This document shows, in pieces, positions 13,119-25,516 of a stretch of DNA of 64,000 bases. Made by a program: the position numbers and the translations under genes. The stretch is taken from the NCBI RefSeq assembly GCF_023278565.1, contig NC_064672.1, positions 5,332,001 to 5,396,000 on the forward strand, in the 5' to 3' direction. The notes under the pieces are model-generated. The model was not told the origin of the DNA. It ran no database searches and saw nothing but the letters and a program-made list of their open reading frames with translations. Source of the stretch: Colletotrichum lupini (taxonomy: Eukaryota; Ascomycota; Sordariomycetes; Glomerellales; Glomerellaceae). The first letter of the stretch is position 1. Each line of letters opens with the position of its first letter.

Positions 13119-16100
13119 CTAACTTTCTCTTTTTTTTATTAATTTAACCGCTACGGTTAGAAGTATAATTCGACCTCGGGCCCGTTTACTAAGTCGTTTC
13201 TTTTTCCTCCTTTTCTCTATTCTTTTTATATAACCTATCCCTCTATTCGTACGGTAACTTTTCTACTACTTATAAATTGCTCTAATCCTTTATTTAGTAC
13301 TACTTTTATAAAAGCGTTTACGAGGTTATTTTTATTATTAATCTAACGGATCTCGAGTATCTCGCGCCTTTTATACGATTACCTAAGGGCTATAATATCG
13401 ATTATAAGCCTCTTTTCCTTCGTCGTTCCTAATTTAACGAGGTATTCGTATAGCGAGTAGGAATTAATATAAATAACCGTTAGAATAGGTAAAAGGCTAA
13501 TTCGATTAGTAATCTTCCTTAGCGTCGTTAAAATCGCATAGGAGAGGTTAACGCCGTTAATTATACTATAAACCTCTAATATTAGTATACTTCTCGTTAC
13601 CCACTTACTTTTAGTTAATAAGTAATAGATTATATTACCGTATATAATAAATTCGCTCTTACCTATACTCTCGTTAGCTAGGATAATAATATACCCTAAT
13701 TACGAAATAAGGTCGTTATTATTCGTAAATAACTTATTAACAAAGACGTAAAGCTTACTAATTACAAGGTCGATTAGGTAGTAAATAAGACCTCGATCAA
13801 GATTTGTCTATTACTATCTAAGCCGCTTATTAAGTACTTCGATATCTTATTTAGTTAGATTTATAGCTTACGCTACCCTAGCGTAGTTAAAAATTACCTT
13901 AAGCTAATAAATACTTATAATATATACCCCTCGCATAAGCTTAGCCTTATATTACTTTTTAATATTAGTTACGTTCGGGTCGACGAGGTTAATCTTCTTA
14001 CCCTACCCCTTTTATTAAAAAACGACGGTTTCCCTTTTAATTATAAGAATCCCGCTATTAAATACTAGGGGGGTATTTATTATAAGGACCTCTTTTAGCT
14101 TCGTTACGAAGCCCGCTTTTTAGAGCTCCTTATCTTCCTTTTTTATAAAGTTAATATTAAATAGGCCTAATATATCGTCGGTTTATATTTTAACAATTCT
14201 AAATTAGTTACTTTCGTGCTCTGCGATTAGTAAGCACGGGTCGTACGTAGAAGTAATTATTAATAGTTAATTAATATAAAAATCGTAATAAGTAGCTTAT
14301 TAATAGGTGCCCGATTTTGCGAGCCTATATAGTGGCTTGAGCACTTTAATAATCGTGCTTTCTAAGTACTTACTGGCCATTTATTTTAGTAAATGGGCTA
14401 GGATTTTCCTTATGAGCCCTATAGCCGATTGGGTATATACCTAGGTAATATTACGGCTCTAAATCTCGTATCCCTTCTTTTATAGCAATACTATTAGTAC
14501 TATTATTAATTATTAGCTATAGCGCTATATAGTGGGCGATTATATAAGTAGCGTCGCTTTTTTAACGTTACCGTACCCCTAAATTACGTATCTAGACTTC
14601 TTATATAGTTAGGGTATTCCTTTTCTTTTAATTTTACGAACTATTTGCGATTTAAATATGCGGAGGTTTATATATTTTTTTAAATCGTAGAAAATAAATC
14701 GATAGACCTCTTAATTACGTAGAGTATTTACTTCGATAAGATCTAATCCCTTATACGGCTTTTTAGTAGTTATAATTATACCTTCTTTACGTAGTTTAAC
14801 TACTAGCTCGAAATCGGCTTTCTTTTTTACTATATAAAAGGTATTAATTACCTCGTTACTAGTAATAAATTACTACGTTAGTGCTTACCGTCGTAGTCTC
14901 CCGCAACGTCTTACTAGTAGTATTAGTGCCCTTTTAGTAATTTCCTCTTCCTCGTCGTCTATTAGTACTACTATAACGATTTTATTAAGGATAATTTCCT
15001 ATGCCTCTACTACGGGTTATATAGCTTCCCCTAGCTCTTCTTCTTCTTATAAGCTAAAAATTACCTCGATAGGATCTATATAATATAGTTTAATTACCGT
15101 AATTAATACCTCGAGTAGCTAGTTACGATCTCTCGTAATTACGTAAGAACGCTCGTTAACGGAAATTAATTTATATAGCTTAGCCTATTATTAAGTAATT
15201 TTGCGCTATACTCGTATATCCGAATTTAGGGGCATATTTAAATTAACCCCTATATTAGGCCTATTGCGCGTAGTAATTACCTTATTAACTTACTTTCTTA
15301 TATTTACTTTATATAGTACTTATATTACTTTTTTAACTACTTAAGCTCGCTAGCTTATATTTAGTAACGGTAGCGAGGCTAAGGTTATTCTTAAATATAT
15401 TCTAAATACTAAAAGCGTTAGTATAAGCCCGTTAGGCCCTATAGTATTGTTATAATATTTAAGTACCGTTTAGAGGTATTTGTTATTATCAGAATTAGGA
15501 TTTTCTTTCTTAATAATTTTAAACGCTCTTTTTAACTACTAGTGCGCCCTTTTTACTTTTTTAATACTATAGTGCGCTTTAATAGGTACGACTTTTAACT
15601 ATATACCGTAGGCCGTTACCTTTTCTTTAAATTCTATTAACTTAAAACTAGTATTAGCGTCGGTTTTAATACTATCTAGCGGTCCTTAGTATATGTCGAT
15701 CTAGCTTTTTTATAAAGCTACTTATACTATTTTTACTTATAAATCCCGTAGGAATTGCCCTACTTAGAATAATATAGCCTCGTTAATTATATATAGGACC
15801 GGTTAACTATTTAAGTAGAAGATATTAACGACGATCTCTTAATTAAAGTTAAGCTTATTATATAATTTAAATTTGAATTTGCGTGGGCTCTGCGCATTTA
15901 TTTAGTATTAGTAATATACTTTTATTAACTACTCTAGCGCCCCTATTTCGATATTATTATTATTTAAATACTTTAGGAGGTTATATAGCCTCGTAACTAA
16001 CGGGTAGCTAAATCTCCGGTATAGTTATCTAAGCTTACTTTTTATTAAGTAATTAATTAATTTCGTATTATTAGTGAGCTTTATAAACGCGTGCCCCTAT

Positions 16101-19100
16101 CGTCGTTTAACTATTTCGAAGTACTTATAGCTAGAGATTTTGTTCCTCGTATTATTAAATATAATACCTAGTCGATCTATATCTTTTAGATATAGGAGAA
16201 ATGGGGTATTAACGGGTAGGATATAAAAAGTTATCGTTCCGAAGTGTGTCTCTATTTTTATTATACCTAGGGCGACGATTTCCTTGCCTAGGCTAAAGCT
16301 AATCTTTATAATACCCGCTATTAATATATTAAGTATTACTAATACGATTTTCTATAGCGCTTAGAATTACTCTTTTCTTTTTATTAACTATTATAATACC
16401 TTAGTATTTAGGATAATCCTATAGAAATTATCTAGGCCGTACCTTTCGCTCGTATAGAATACTTATATAAGCTTAGTATTTAAGTAATTTAGGTAGTATA
16501 AAAAGGACCCCTCTAGCTACCCTTAGAATTACTTAGTACTATATCTCTTCTCTTTAGATATTAAAAAAGTGGAATTCTGTGCTATTAAATTCGTCCTTTT
16601 GCCTACCTCCGTATCTATTATCTAAGGGACCTTCCCTTACTATCCGTAAATAAAAGCCTGCTTATTAAGGGCTTCTACTACTTTTTATTTATTTAGCCTC
16701 GTATATCCTCCCGAGGCTAACGGGGCGAAAAAAGAGTAGTTAATATCGTCGACTTTATTATAATCTAATTCGTTAGTATAGGGGGTAAGATCTTCCTTAT
16801 CTTCCGAATCTCTTATAGGGTGCGGGTACTTTAGGCTACTAAATTAGCTACTTTCGCTAAGTTCTATACCCCCGGATCTGCCCTTATATATAACGAGGAA
16901 TTAGTTAAATTAATAAGGGCTAGTTTTACTATTTATTACCCTCGATTTTCTATATTATTCGTACGATTTAGTACGCTCTTTTTCGGAGTAGTTACTTAAC
17001 TAATATTTATCTTTTTTATAAATAAAATACTACTTCTTCCGTTACCCTACTCGTAAGTTAAATCTCTGCCTATTTAATAAATTTAGGATTCTTTACTAGC
17101 GGTTACCGTACCTAGCTTCCTTTCTTTTTTTATTATACGTTCGGTCGACTTAATATTATTAATAAGGGCCGTTATATACTTAAAAATAGGTTTAGCGCGG
17201 TATTTTTACTTTAATATTAAAGCTAGATCTTAGCCTCGAGTAGAGCGTCTCGTAGTTTTTAAGTACTTAGTATAGAGTTATTTTTGCCTTTAGAACGCGC
17301 TAGACTGCGGTATAAAAATATCCGACTTTTTACTCGTTTATCCCCTTATTTAGCTAGGTTTTCGCTAGCTTATCGATTTAATTAATAAGCCCTTCGAAGA
17401 TCTCTACTCACGATTTACCCTCTATTATTCTAGCTATAAATATAAAAAAAATCGCTCATAGCTTAAATAGGAGCTCTAGGTTCTTATCGTAGGTCTCGAA
17501 GCGGCTTCGGATTACGTTAATTATACTAAAAAAGTCGTTTTAATTAAGATTACGTACTACTTCGTAATAGTAATTAGAAGCTTTGCTTACGAGTATAATA
17601 TTAATTACCGAATAGTATTAGTATTCCCTAATTCCGACTTTTTTATAATAATCGTAAAACATCGTTAGGGTTTTTTATAAGACCTTATACTTCTCCCCAA
17701 AGTACAATTTCTCTTTTAAAAAGATCTTTTTAAAGTCTATAAATTACTTCGTATTCGCCGCTAAATTTTTAGTATTTATATACGATCCCTGCGTCGCTAC
17801 GTATTATTAATAACTTCGGGTCGTTTACTTCCTTTTTTATTAGCTAATCGGTACCGAATTTCGTATTAGTAGCGGTAACGAGTTATAGATCGAAATAAAT
17901 AGAATTATTAATTATCATACTTCTAATACTATATTTTGCCCCGGTATATCCTTTTATAACAATAGATTTTCGTTAGTAATTATAGGGAGGAAATCTAGGT
18001 CGTTTACTTTTTTTTTAAATTTATAAAAGCGATTATATACTCTATCGACCTATGCTTAGTTCTATAATACGAATTCCTCCTCTATAATTATCGCTATTAA
18101 TATTTTATATAGCTCTCGTAATTATAGTTACGCTAATAATACCCCTCGCCCGTAGAGGAATTTATTAACTACTTTTACGATTCTTAGGCTTACGCTCGCG
18201 AACTATTTATCTAGTTAATAACTAAGGTCGTTTACGATCTCGTAAAATAGGGGTTACCCCTATAGCCCCTTTTTCTTATAAACCTTAGTTAAATAGATTA
18301 ATACTGCGTTAATTTACTTATTATTAGGCTAATCCGCGATTCTATATATCTACGTCCCCTAATAGTCCGGGTTAATATTTACTTATTTATAAAAGATTAG
18401 GATTCTATTTAAGATCGGGTTTTATCCTCTTTTTCTTTACTCTAACTCGCTAAGGGTCGTACTCTAGCTTATACCCGTATTAGTAGTTACTAGCGTATTT
18501 AATTTTAATAAGAATATATCTAATCCGCGCACTAGTCGTAATAAATCCGTACTTTTACTATTTAATAAATTTATTAAGGTCTAAGAGATTCCCGCTTCCT
18601 CTTGCTATCTTACTACTACTCTCGTTTTTATTATTTTTAGCGATTATTACTACCTTTCTAAATCGTTAGCTATCGTACCTACTAAGATCCTCCTTTTCGT
18701 TTAGTATAAAAGGGTAGGTTCTAGTAGTTCTTTTTAATAATAGTAGTAGTAGACGTTTATATTACTGTAATAAGATATAGTAATTAGTCTCGGGATCTTT
18801 ATTAGTTACTAATTTCTTAAAATTAGTAATCTCGCACTAAGAGCTAGTATAAAAAAAAGCCCTTTAGTAGCCCTCTAAAGGATTCTTTTCTTTTCCCTTA
18901 GATCCTCGTCTTTTTAGCCTTTTTTTAAGCTAATAATAACTCTAGTAAGAGGTCGTAGGACTACTTTAGGGTAGCTACCTTCTTTTTAAGTTAATTTCCG
19001 AGATCCGTAATACTCTTAACTCGATACTATTAGGACCTCTAAATCCCCTCCTCCCTTATTAAACCGTCCCTTATACTATATTCTTAAGTAATATTTAGGG

Positions 19101-19698
19101 AGTAGTTAAAGGAGCTATAAAGAGGTCGTTTAGATCGCGGGCTTAAGGGCGTATTTATAAAATCCCCGTAGTAATAGACTTTTTTATATACCGTAAATCT
19201 CTTAGCTTAATAACTCTTATAGGGTTACTTTTATTACTAAGTAAAAATATTTATATTTAAAGATCCCCTTTTTTAATCGCGTAGTGCTTTTTTATATTAT
19301 ATTATTAAGCTCGTTCGTTACGCTAATTAATTAAGTAAGTAGTCGTTATATAAGTATTTCTTTTTACTAATTTAACTAGTTAATTTTTAATCGCGGGCCG
19401 GCTATAGAAAAAAGTCGTTTAATAAAAAAGCTACTCGGGGCGATAGTAAAAAAACTAGTCGCTTAAGCGGTTTTATTAATTAACGTAGTTTAATATAATA
19501 AACGTCGACCTCTTATAAATAGTAAAGGGCTACGATTACTTAATTCTATATAATATTCGAGAATTACCTCTTTTTTCGTTTACTTCCGTAAGGTTAATTA
19601 GTACGAGTCTCTTATTTTATATAGTATTAAGAGGTCGTCTCTTTTGCATAGTGAGATATCTTACCAATCTATAATAATAGAATTTAATTACTAATTAG

Positions 19699-19900
19699 TA
19701 TTAGTATCCTTATTATAAAGTAGTTAGTTTGAACCGTAATTAACGAAGAGATTAATTAAACTATCTAGATATCTATATAGGTATAAAAAAGAGGTTCTAA
19801 CTATAGGTTAAGCTAGCTACGATAATTATAAATAGGGCCCCTAATTGGCCCCTGCGTAGTTGGCTATATGCCGCGGTCGAATTAGACTTCTAATCTAATA
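19699..19900 (-). repeat. LTR of copia copy 2 (5' LTR in coding sense)
   Basis: Direct repeat of 12917-13118, starting TATTAGTATC (TG to TA change) and ending CTAATA. The TSD AAAAG follows at 19901-19905. Confidence 0.9.
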
Positions 19901-22399
19901 AAAAGTTACTCGCCGTATTAAAGGGTACGGTAGAGAGTATTTTTATATATAAGTTCGCTAATAAGCTTATATTATTAGCTAAGATAAACTATACCTTATA
20001 TATCGCAAAACCTTTTTATAATAAGTTTAAGATCGGTTAAGTAAGATAAAGTACTATCGTAAAGGGTTTACGACTCCTAAACTAAATTATATTTAGTTTT
20101 TAAATACGTACGATAAGCTTTTATTATTTAGATTTAAGATCTATATTAATATTAATACTTATTTATAGTTTATTATATAGTTCTATATAGGGGTTTTTAC
20201 TTATACGTCCCGGAATATATTTATATAATATCTTATTATTATTTAATAATGGGGATTTACGTTATTATAAGTTCGTTTAGACTAAGGGAAAAAAACCGTT
20301 CTTATATTTAGTATTTATTACTACTTTTTATAATACTATTTAATAATAAAAAGTCTAATTATATTTTATAATTACTAAATCTTTAATAAAAGTATTTATA
20401 ACGTTAAGATTAAAAGTTAATAGAATCGTCTTTATTAAAATAGATTAGTATATTAGTAAGTAAGTAATATATATCTTAGTATATATAAGTATATTTACGT
20501 TTATAAGAATACTTCTAACTACTTAAGTTCTAAGGGCTATTCTATATAAATATACTCTCTAACTAGATTATACTTCTATTTACGTATATATTACTAATTC
20601 GTTCTAATTTTATTAACTTCGTATAAATTTAGAACTCTTATCGAATTTAGTATTAAAAAGGTCGCCCTTACGTTATTTTTAGTTAGTTATAGTAACTATA
20701 TTATTAACCTACGTTACGAACTATATAAGACTTTATATAGCTAATTAACTAAGACTAAGTTTAATAACTATTAAACGCTATTTAGAATAGTAATAATCTA
20801 GATATATATCTTTTTTAAGCTACTTTATAGATTTATACTTTAATTATTAAGGGCTCCCTAATTATATTAGCTAAAAATACGAAGTTTAGCGAGGCTAATT
20901 ATCCTTATTTTAAAGCGTATTAATATCTTCGTATTTATTTAAAATAGTATATATATAATAAGCTCTAATTAGAAGTTATTTTACTTAGTAAACTATAGGG
21001 TAGTATTATATAAGTTAAGTAGAGATTAGAAGACTTTAGAATTAATTTTAGAGCATTAGATAGCTTTGTAATTATAAGTAATACTAAAAACAAAGAGGAA
21101 TTATAAATATAATTATAGTTTACTCTAAACTATTTACTAACGAGAATGCTCGTTTCTATCCTTATAGTATACTAAGTTATTTATTATTATAAGCTTTATC
21201 TTCTTATTAAACTATTATAATCTCGTCTTTCTTATCGTTTTTATCTTTTTTAACCTTTTTTTTAGTTTTTACCTCCTTTTTAACGATCTTTTTTTCTTAC
21301 TTAACTAACAATTCCTTTTTAATCTTTATCGTTAGTTTAATACTAATACTTATTAAAAGCCGTGTTTTCGGAACATTTCTATACGTCGTTTTGCCTAAAG
21401 TTTTAGTTATAATTAACTTTATACGACCTTTTCCTTTTTTTATTAACTAAGGTTTAATAACTAGCGACTTAATTCTAAATTAAAAAATAATAAAAAGTTA
21501 GTAATTATCTTTTTTATATAAGATCGTAGCTTTAAAAAAGAATCTTTTTAAATTTATAGCTTTATATACTACTTTATAGTACTCTAAAACATTATAAGGA
21601 TTTTTTATATTAATTAGAAATACTATTTACTCTATTAAAAGAATTTACTAGTTTATTATAAAATATAAAATAATAGATCGTATTATATTTTAATATAAAA
21701 TAAACGTCGAGAAGTAATTAAACTAAACTTTCTTAATAAACTTCTTAATAACTTAGATATTAGTATAAGTCGTTATTTAAAAACTATTAAGTTCGTTCTT
21801 AAAAAAAGATGCGTTATATAATATAATAGAGATATTAATTATTAATAATTACTTTAGCTCCTTTTTTATTTATTAAATACTTCGTTCCCGCTCCTTTAAG
21901 CCCGTAAGAAAAGATTTTATTAATATCGAGGCTTATATATTTATACGTTCTTATTATATAAAAAGGGTAGAGCCTATATAAGTATTATTATTAATTAGTC
22001 GTTTTAGAATAGCTTTATAAAGAAGTATCGTAAGGTTAATTAGTTTAATAACGTCTTATATAAAAACTAGAAGTTATTATAAATCTATATTATAATATTT
22101 ATAAGCGAGCTATTAGTTTAATAACTTAAGTAAAGAGTGATTTTTATTTATAAGAGGGTAAAAAGTAGTAGTTACTTTTATAATAAAATTATAAAAAAAA
22201 GAAAAACTTTTACGTCGGGGTACGATATTGCGCGATTTTATATACTACTATATAGTCTAATATATTACGAAATTAAAATATTTCTTAAGCTGTAAATCTT
22301 TATAACCCCTATTTATAAGTTATTATACTAGTCTAGACCCTATCCTAGGTAGTAAGGTAACCGTAAAATACGATTTCTACTTTAATATATAAAAAAAGT

Positions 22400-22433
22400 G
22401 TTTTAGCGGAGTGCCTCTTATAGTCTGCCGTAG
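22400..22433 (-). repeat. Right terminal inverted repeat of the DNA transposon
   Basis: Inverted copy of 10517-10550 with two changes (GC to AT in the element sense). The four bases TTTA follow at 22434-22437. Normal-composition DNA resumes immediately outside. Confidence 0.85.
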
Positions 22434-22604
22434 TTTACTTACGATTAGAAATCCACGCCGACGTTATAAAAGAAAGCAATAGTTAGCTACGTAAGTCATA
22501 CGTAAATCACGCCAGTGATAACATCACTTTTCGCCATTTATAAGGCGAGCCTAAAGTCCAATTCAGCTTCTTCATCTTCACGGTACACGATACAAAGCGT
22601 TACA

Positions 22605-23716
22605 ATGACTGCCAAGATCTTCATCACAGGAGCTACGGGCTACATCGGCGGCGACGCCCTTCATCAGCTTTACCAGAAGCACCCCGAGTTCGAATACGCG
22701 CTTCTCATCCGAACACAGGAAAAGGCAGACAAGGTGCTCGAGAAGTACCCGAAAGCCAGGATTGTCATTGGGGGACTCGATGATTCGGAAACCCTAGAGC
22801 GCGAGGCAGCATGGGCTGATGTCGTACTTCGTAAGTTGTCTATATCTGAGACACGAGTTAGACCCCCTCACTGACATACATCTCACCTCGCTCAGATACC
22901 GCCGACTCTTCAGACCACGCAGGTGCAGCCAAGGCTATTGCAAAGGGACTCGTATCAGGCCACTCGCCATCCCGGCCAGGGTTCTGGCTGCACACAGGCG
23001 GCACCGGTATCCTGACCTACTTCGACTCGGAGGTGAAGAAGACGTTTGGCGAGCACGACGACAAGGTCTTCAACGATTACGATGGCGTTGACGAGCTCGT
23101 CAATTTGCCAGCTGCCGCATTCCACCGCAATGTGGACGAGATCGTCCTCGAGACCGGCAACAAGCACACCGATTCCGTCAAGACTGCCATTGTTTGCCCT
23201 CCCACAATTTATGGCCAAGGACGTGGCCCCGTGTCGGGAAGAGGCCGTCAGGTGTACGAATTGGCTACTTTTGTGCTGAAGGAGGGCTACAGTCCTCGTA
23301 TTGGAAAGGGACTTGCTCGATGGAACAACGTTCACGTTCACGACCTCAGCGTGGTGTTTGAGTTGCTAGTTGAGGCCGCGCTCGACCAATCTCGAAAGGA
23401 CGACAAGGAGATTTGGGGTGCCAAGGGATACTTCCTCACGGAGAATGGCGAGCATGTTTGGGGTGACTTGTCGACGCTGGTTGGGAAGACAGCACATGAG
23501 CAGGGCTTCATTAAGCAAGAGCCCGAGGTACGGGAGTTGTCTTATGACGAGGCCGTCAAGTCATCTGCTGGCTTCGAGGCAGCTAGTTGGGGTTTGAACT
23601 CTCGGGCTTCTGCCTTGCGTGCGAAGAAGGTTCTCGGATGGAAGCCTCAGGAGAAGAGTCTGGAAGATGAAGTGCCGACCATTGTCAAGTCTGAGGCAGC
23701 TAGATTGAAGCTCTAG
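22605..23716 (+). CDS. NAD-dependent epimerase/dehydratase-like protein (SDR)
   Basis: Two exons, 22605-22830 and 22896-23716 (donor GTAAGT, acceptor CTCAG, intron 65 bp), give 348 residues. The N-terminus holds the Rossmann glycine motif TGATGYIGG at residues 8-16, right after a beta strand. Later conserved blocks include a strand and loop with VCPPTIYGQGRGP and the segment RWNNVHVHDLSVVFELLVEA, both common in atypical extended SDRs related to nucleoside-diphosphate-sugar epimerases. I do not see a clear YxxxK catalytic pair, so it may be an atypical SDR with a regulatory or unknown reductase role. It is predicted cytosolic, with no signal peptide. The start was chosen because it lies directly before the Rossmann strand; an in-frame extension reaches upstream to 22515 but lacks homology. 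It is the first gene after the transposon block and lies 438 bp upstream of the flavin monooxygenase gene. Confidence 0.88.
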
Positions 23717-24154
23717 AATCTAAACCTCGAATTGTTAATGAAGTCTAAACGTCAGTTGATCATCCGAAGTTTGGCACCAACATCCTATCAATCGGAAGTT
23801 ACATGCTTGTACATGTAGACAGTAGTAATCGCGCACCTCATACGCCGTTGCAAGTAGTGGAGGATTGAGATAACACTCGATGGCGTGCTCAAAGTTGGCC
23901 GATGGCGGAGATGGTCGGCAATTATAATGCACATGAACCGACGCAGGATGCGATCTCGACATTGCTCCTCACTTGCGCGTCATCTCCAACTTACATAACC
24001 AACTCGCTTGATGCCAAATGCCAATGAGGAAACAAAACGTATATCAAGACACCTCAACTCTCATTCTCGCCACATAACCTCAACATGAGAACAAGACGTT
24101 TCTGCTTCACTACATATCATCACTCAATTTGAAGCCTGCAGGTATTCTGCCACC
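23717..24154. other. Intergenic region, presumed promoter of the monooxygenase gene
   Basis: A 438-bp gap between two plus-strand genes. CT/CA-rich sequence leads into the start at 24155, whose context is GCCACCATG. No other feature is seen. Confidence 0.35.
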
Positions 24155-25339
24155 ATGTCTGCAACCTCAGTCCGCGAAGGCGGCCCAGAACTCAAAGGCC
24201 CCCTCGACTTTCAAGACAGCCCCCTCCGCAAAGCCTCCCGCCAACCTCTTCTACTAGGCCTCTTCCTCAACCTCCAAGACATCAACTTCTCCACCCACCC
24301 AACAACAAACACCTGGACCTTCGACTACAACGTCGCCCTCGTCCGCCGCGCCGAACAGCTCGGCTTCGAACTCGCCTTCAGCCGCACCCAGTGGCTCCCC
24401 AAAGGCGGCTACGACGGTGAGGCTTCGCTCGACGCCTTCGTCGCCCTGGGTGCCATGGCGGCCGTGACGGAATCTATTCTGCTCATCTCCACCATGCATG
24501 TCCTCTACGGGCCGCTTCATCCCTTACATATTGCCAAGTACGGCGCTACGGTGGATCACATCGCCAAGGGCCGTTGGGGTATCAATGTAGTTACGGGTCA
24601 TCGGGCCGTGGAGCACGAGATGTTTGGCCGGCAGCGCATTGAGCATGATCAGCGGTACCGGATGGCTGGCGAGCTGTTTGACGTGGTGAATAGTCTCTGG
24701 AATGAGACGGAGAACATCTCGTACGAGGGCAAAGTTTCGCCGTGGCGCGTCGAGAATGCGTGGATCACGCCGAAGCCGCAGTTTGGCCGCCCGATCCTCG
24801 TCAACGCGACGGGTTCGCCCGCAGGCATCGAATTCGCCGCCCGGTACTCTGACCTAATCTTCATTACCTCGCCGGGGACGGCGCACATTGACAGCGCGCT
24901 CGAGACCCTGCCGGCCCATATTGCCAACATCAGGGCCGCTGTAGAAGCGCAGGGCCGCAGCGGAGTCAAGATCATCATCAACCCGATCATTGTATCGAAA
25001 GACACGCCTGAGGAGGCGTGGGCGTACGCGGAGAGCATCGCCGAGGGAGCCAAGATCCAGGCGGGCACCAAGAAGTTTGGAACGGCGAACGGGGCGTATG
25101 ATAGTGATGCTCATGCTTGGCGGGGTAGGAAGGATGCCAAGGAGAATAAGGGGTTGAATCTGGGAGGGAATATTGAGATCATTGGGTCGCCGGAGCAAGT
25201 CGTTGAGCAGCTGGATGCGCTCCACAAGGTTGGCATTGATGGTGTCCAGATCAACTTTTATGATTTTGCACCAGATCTGGAGTACTTTGGCGAGAAGATT
25301 TTACCTCTGTTGAAGGATGCTGGTCTGCGAATAGACTGA
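24155..25339 (+). CDS. Luciferase-like flavin-dependent monooxygenase (LLM class)
   Basis: A single-exon gene of 394 residues with a near-ideal start context (GCCACCATG). The protein is a bacterial-luciferase-type TIM barrel: DYNVALVRRAEQLGFELAFS near residues 57-76, ISTMHVLYGPLHPLHIAKYG near 111-130, HIAKGRWGINVVTGH near 135-149, and NATGSPAG near 217-224, which in this family forms part of the FMN phosphate site. It ends with GSPEQVVEQLDALHKVGIDG near 350-370. This layout matches reduced-FMN-dependent oxygenases of the SsuD/SfnG/RutA/DmoA group, which act on alkanesulfonates, sulfones or pyrimidine rings; the substrate cannot be set from sequence. No introns, no signal peptide and no peroxisomal tripeptide are seen. 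The gene is rich in GC at third positions in its first half. The family is best known from bacteria and also occurs in many fungi. Confidence 0.9.
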   Translation: MSATSVREGGPELKGPLDFQDSPLRKASRQPLLLGLFLNLQDINFSTHPTTNTWTFDYNVALVRRAEQLGFELAFSRTQWLPKGGYDGEASLDAFVALGAMAAVTESILLISTMHVLYGPLHPLHIAKYGATVDHIAKGRWGINVVTGHRAVEHEMFGRQRIEHDQRYRMAGELFDVVNSLWNETENISYEGKVSPWRVENAWITPKPQFGRPILVNATGSPAGIEFAARYSDLIFITSPGTAHIDSALETLPAHIANIRAAVEAQGRSGVKIIINPIIVSKDTPEEAWAYAESIAEGAKIQAGTKKFGTANGAYDSDAHAWRGRKDAKENKGLNLGGNIEIIGSPEQVVEQLDALHKVGIDGVQINFYDFAPDLEYFGEKILPLLKDAGLRID

Positions 25340-25516
25340 TACTGAGCGGGTTTTAAATGCATGTAGATCCGAAATGTTCTTCATCATTAACTTATTCCCT
25401 TGGATCCCGCCACGTGAATGCAAAACTCCAAAATCGCCATGACAGAATCGAAAATCATACCACCCAAATGCTGTACAGTATGTTTTACAAAGTCTACACA
25501 GACCTCCTTCGACCCA

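Larger units (their letters stand above)
12917..19900 (-). mobile_element. RIP-degraded Ty1/copia element, copy 2, nested in the DNA transposon
   Basis: Same family as the element at 658-8028. The sequences align along their whole length, including the RNase H segment (about 13370-13590, minus) and the sequence preceding the RT domain (about 14690-14830, minus). It has 202-bp direct LTRs and a perfect 5-bp duplication AAAAG (12912-12916 and 19901-19905). It is 6984 bp long, 387 bp shorter than copy 1. The difference lies at about 18809-18811, opposite 6553-6940 of copy 1, in the gag-proximal part. All frames are broken by RIP-type stops. It was inserted after the surrounding DNA transposon had landed. 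Confidence 0.88.
10517..22433. mobile_element. RIP-degraded class II DNA transposon, split by a nested copia element
   Basis: The ends are inverted repeats of 34 bp (10517-10550 and 22400-22433) that match at 32 of 34 positions. Both mismatches are the transitions expected of RIP. The same four bases, TTTA, flank both ends (10513-10516 and 22434-22437), taken as the target duplication. Subtracting the nested copia element (12917-19900) and one TSD copy leaves about 4.9 kb. Both arms are AT-rich and stop-filled. Frames with few non-RIP stops can be followed in each arm (minus around 11400-12000, plus around 20600-21050), but I recognise no transposase family, so the superfamily is open. A 4-bp TSD would exclude typical Tc1/mariner (TA) and hAT (8 bp). 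Confidence 0.75.

Noticed and set aside
10517..22433. Giant cargo-carrying transposon (Starship-type)
   Set aside because: Starships have a tyrosine recombinase at one end, no long TIRs, and carry gene cargo. Here the ends are TIRs with a short TSD, and the only cargo is a nested copia element.
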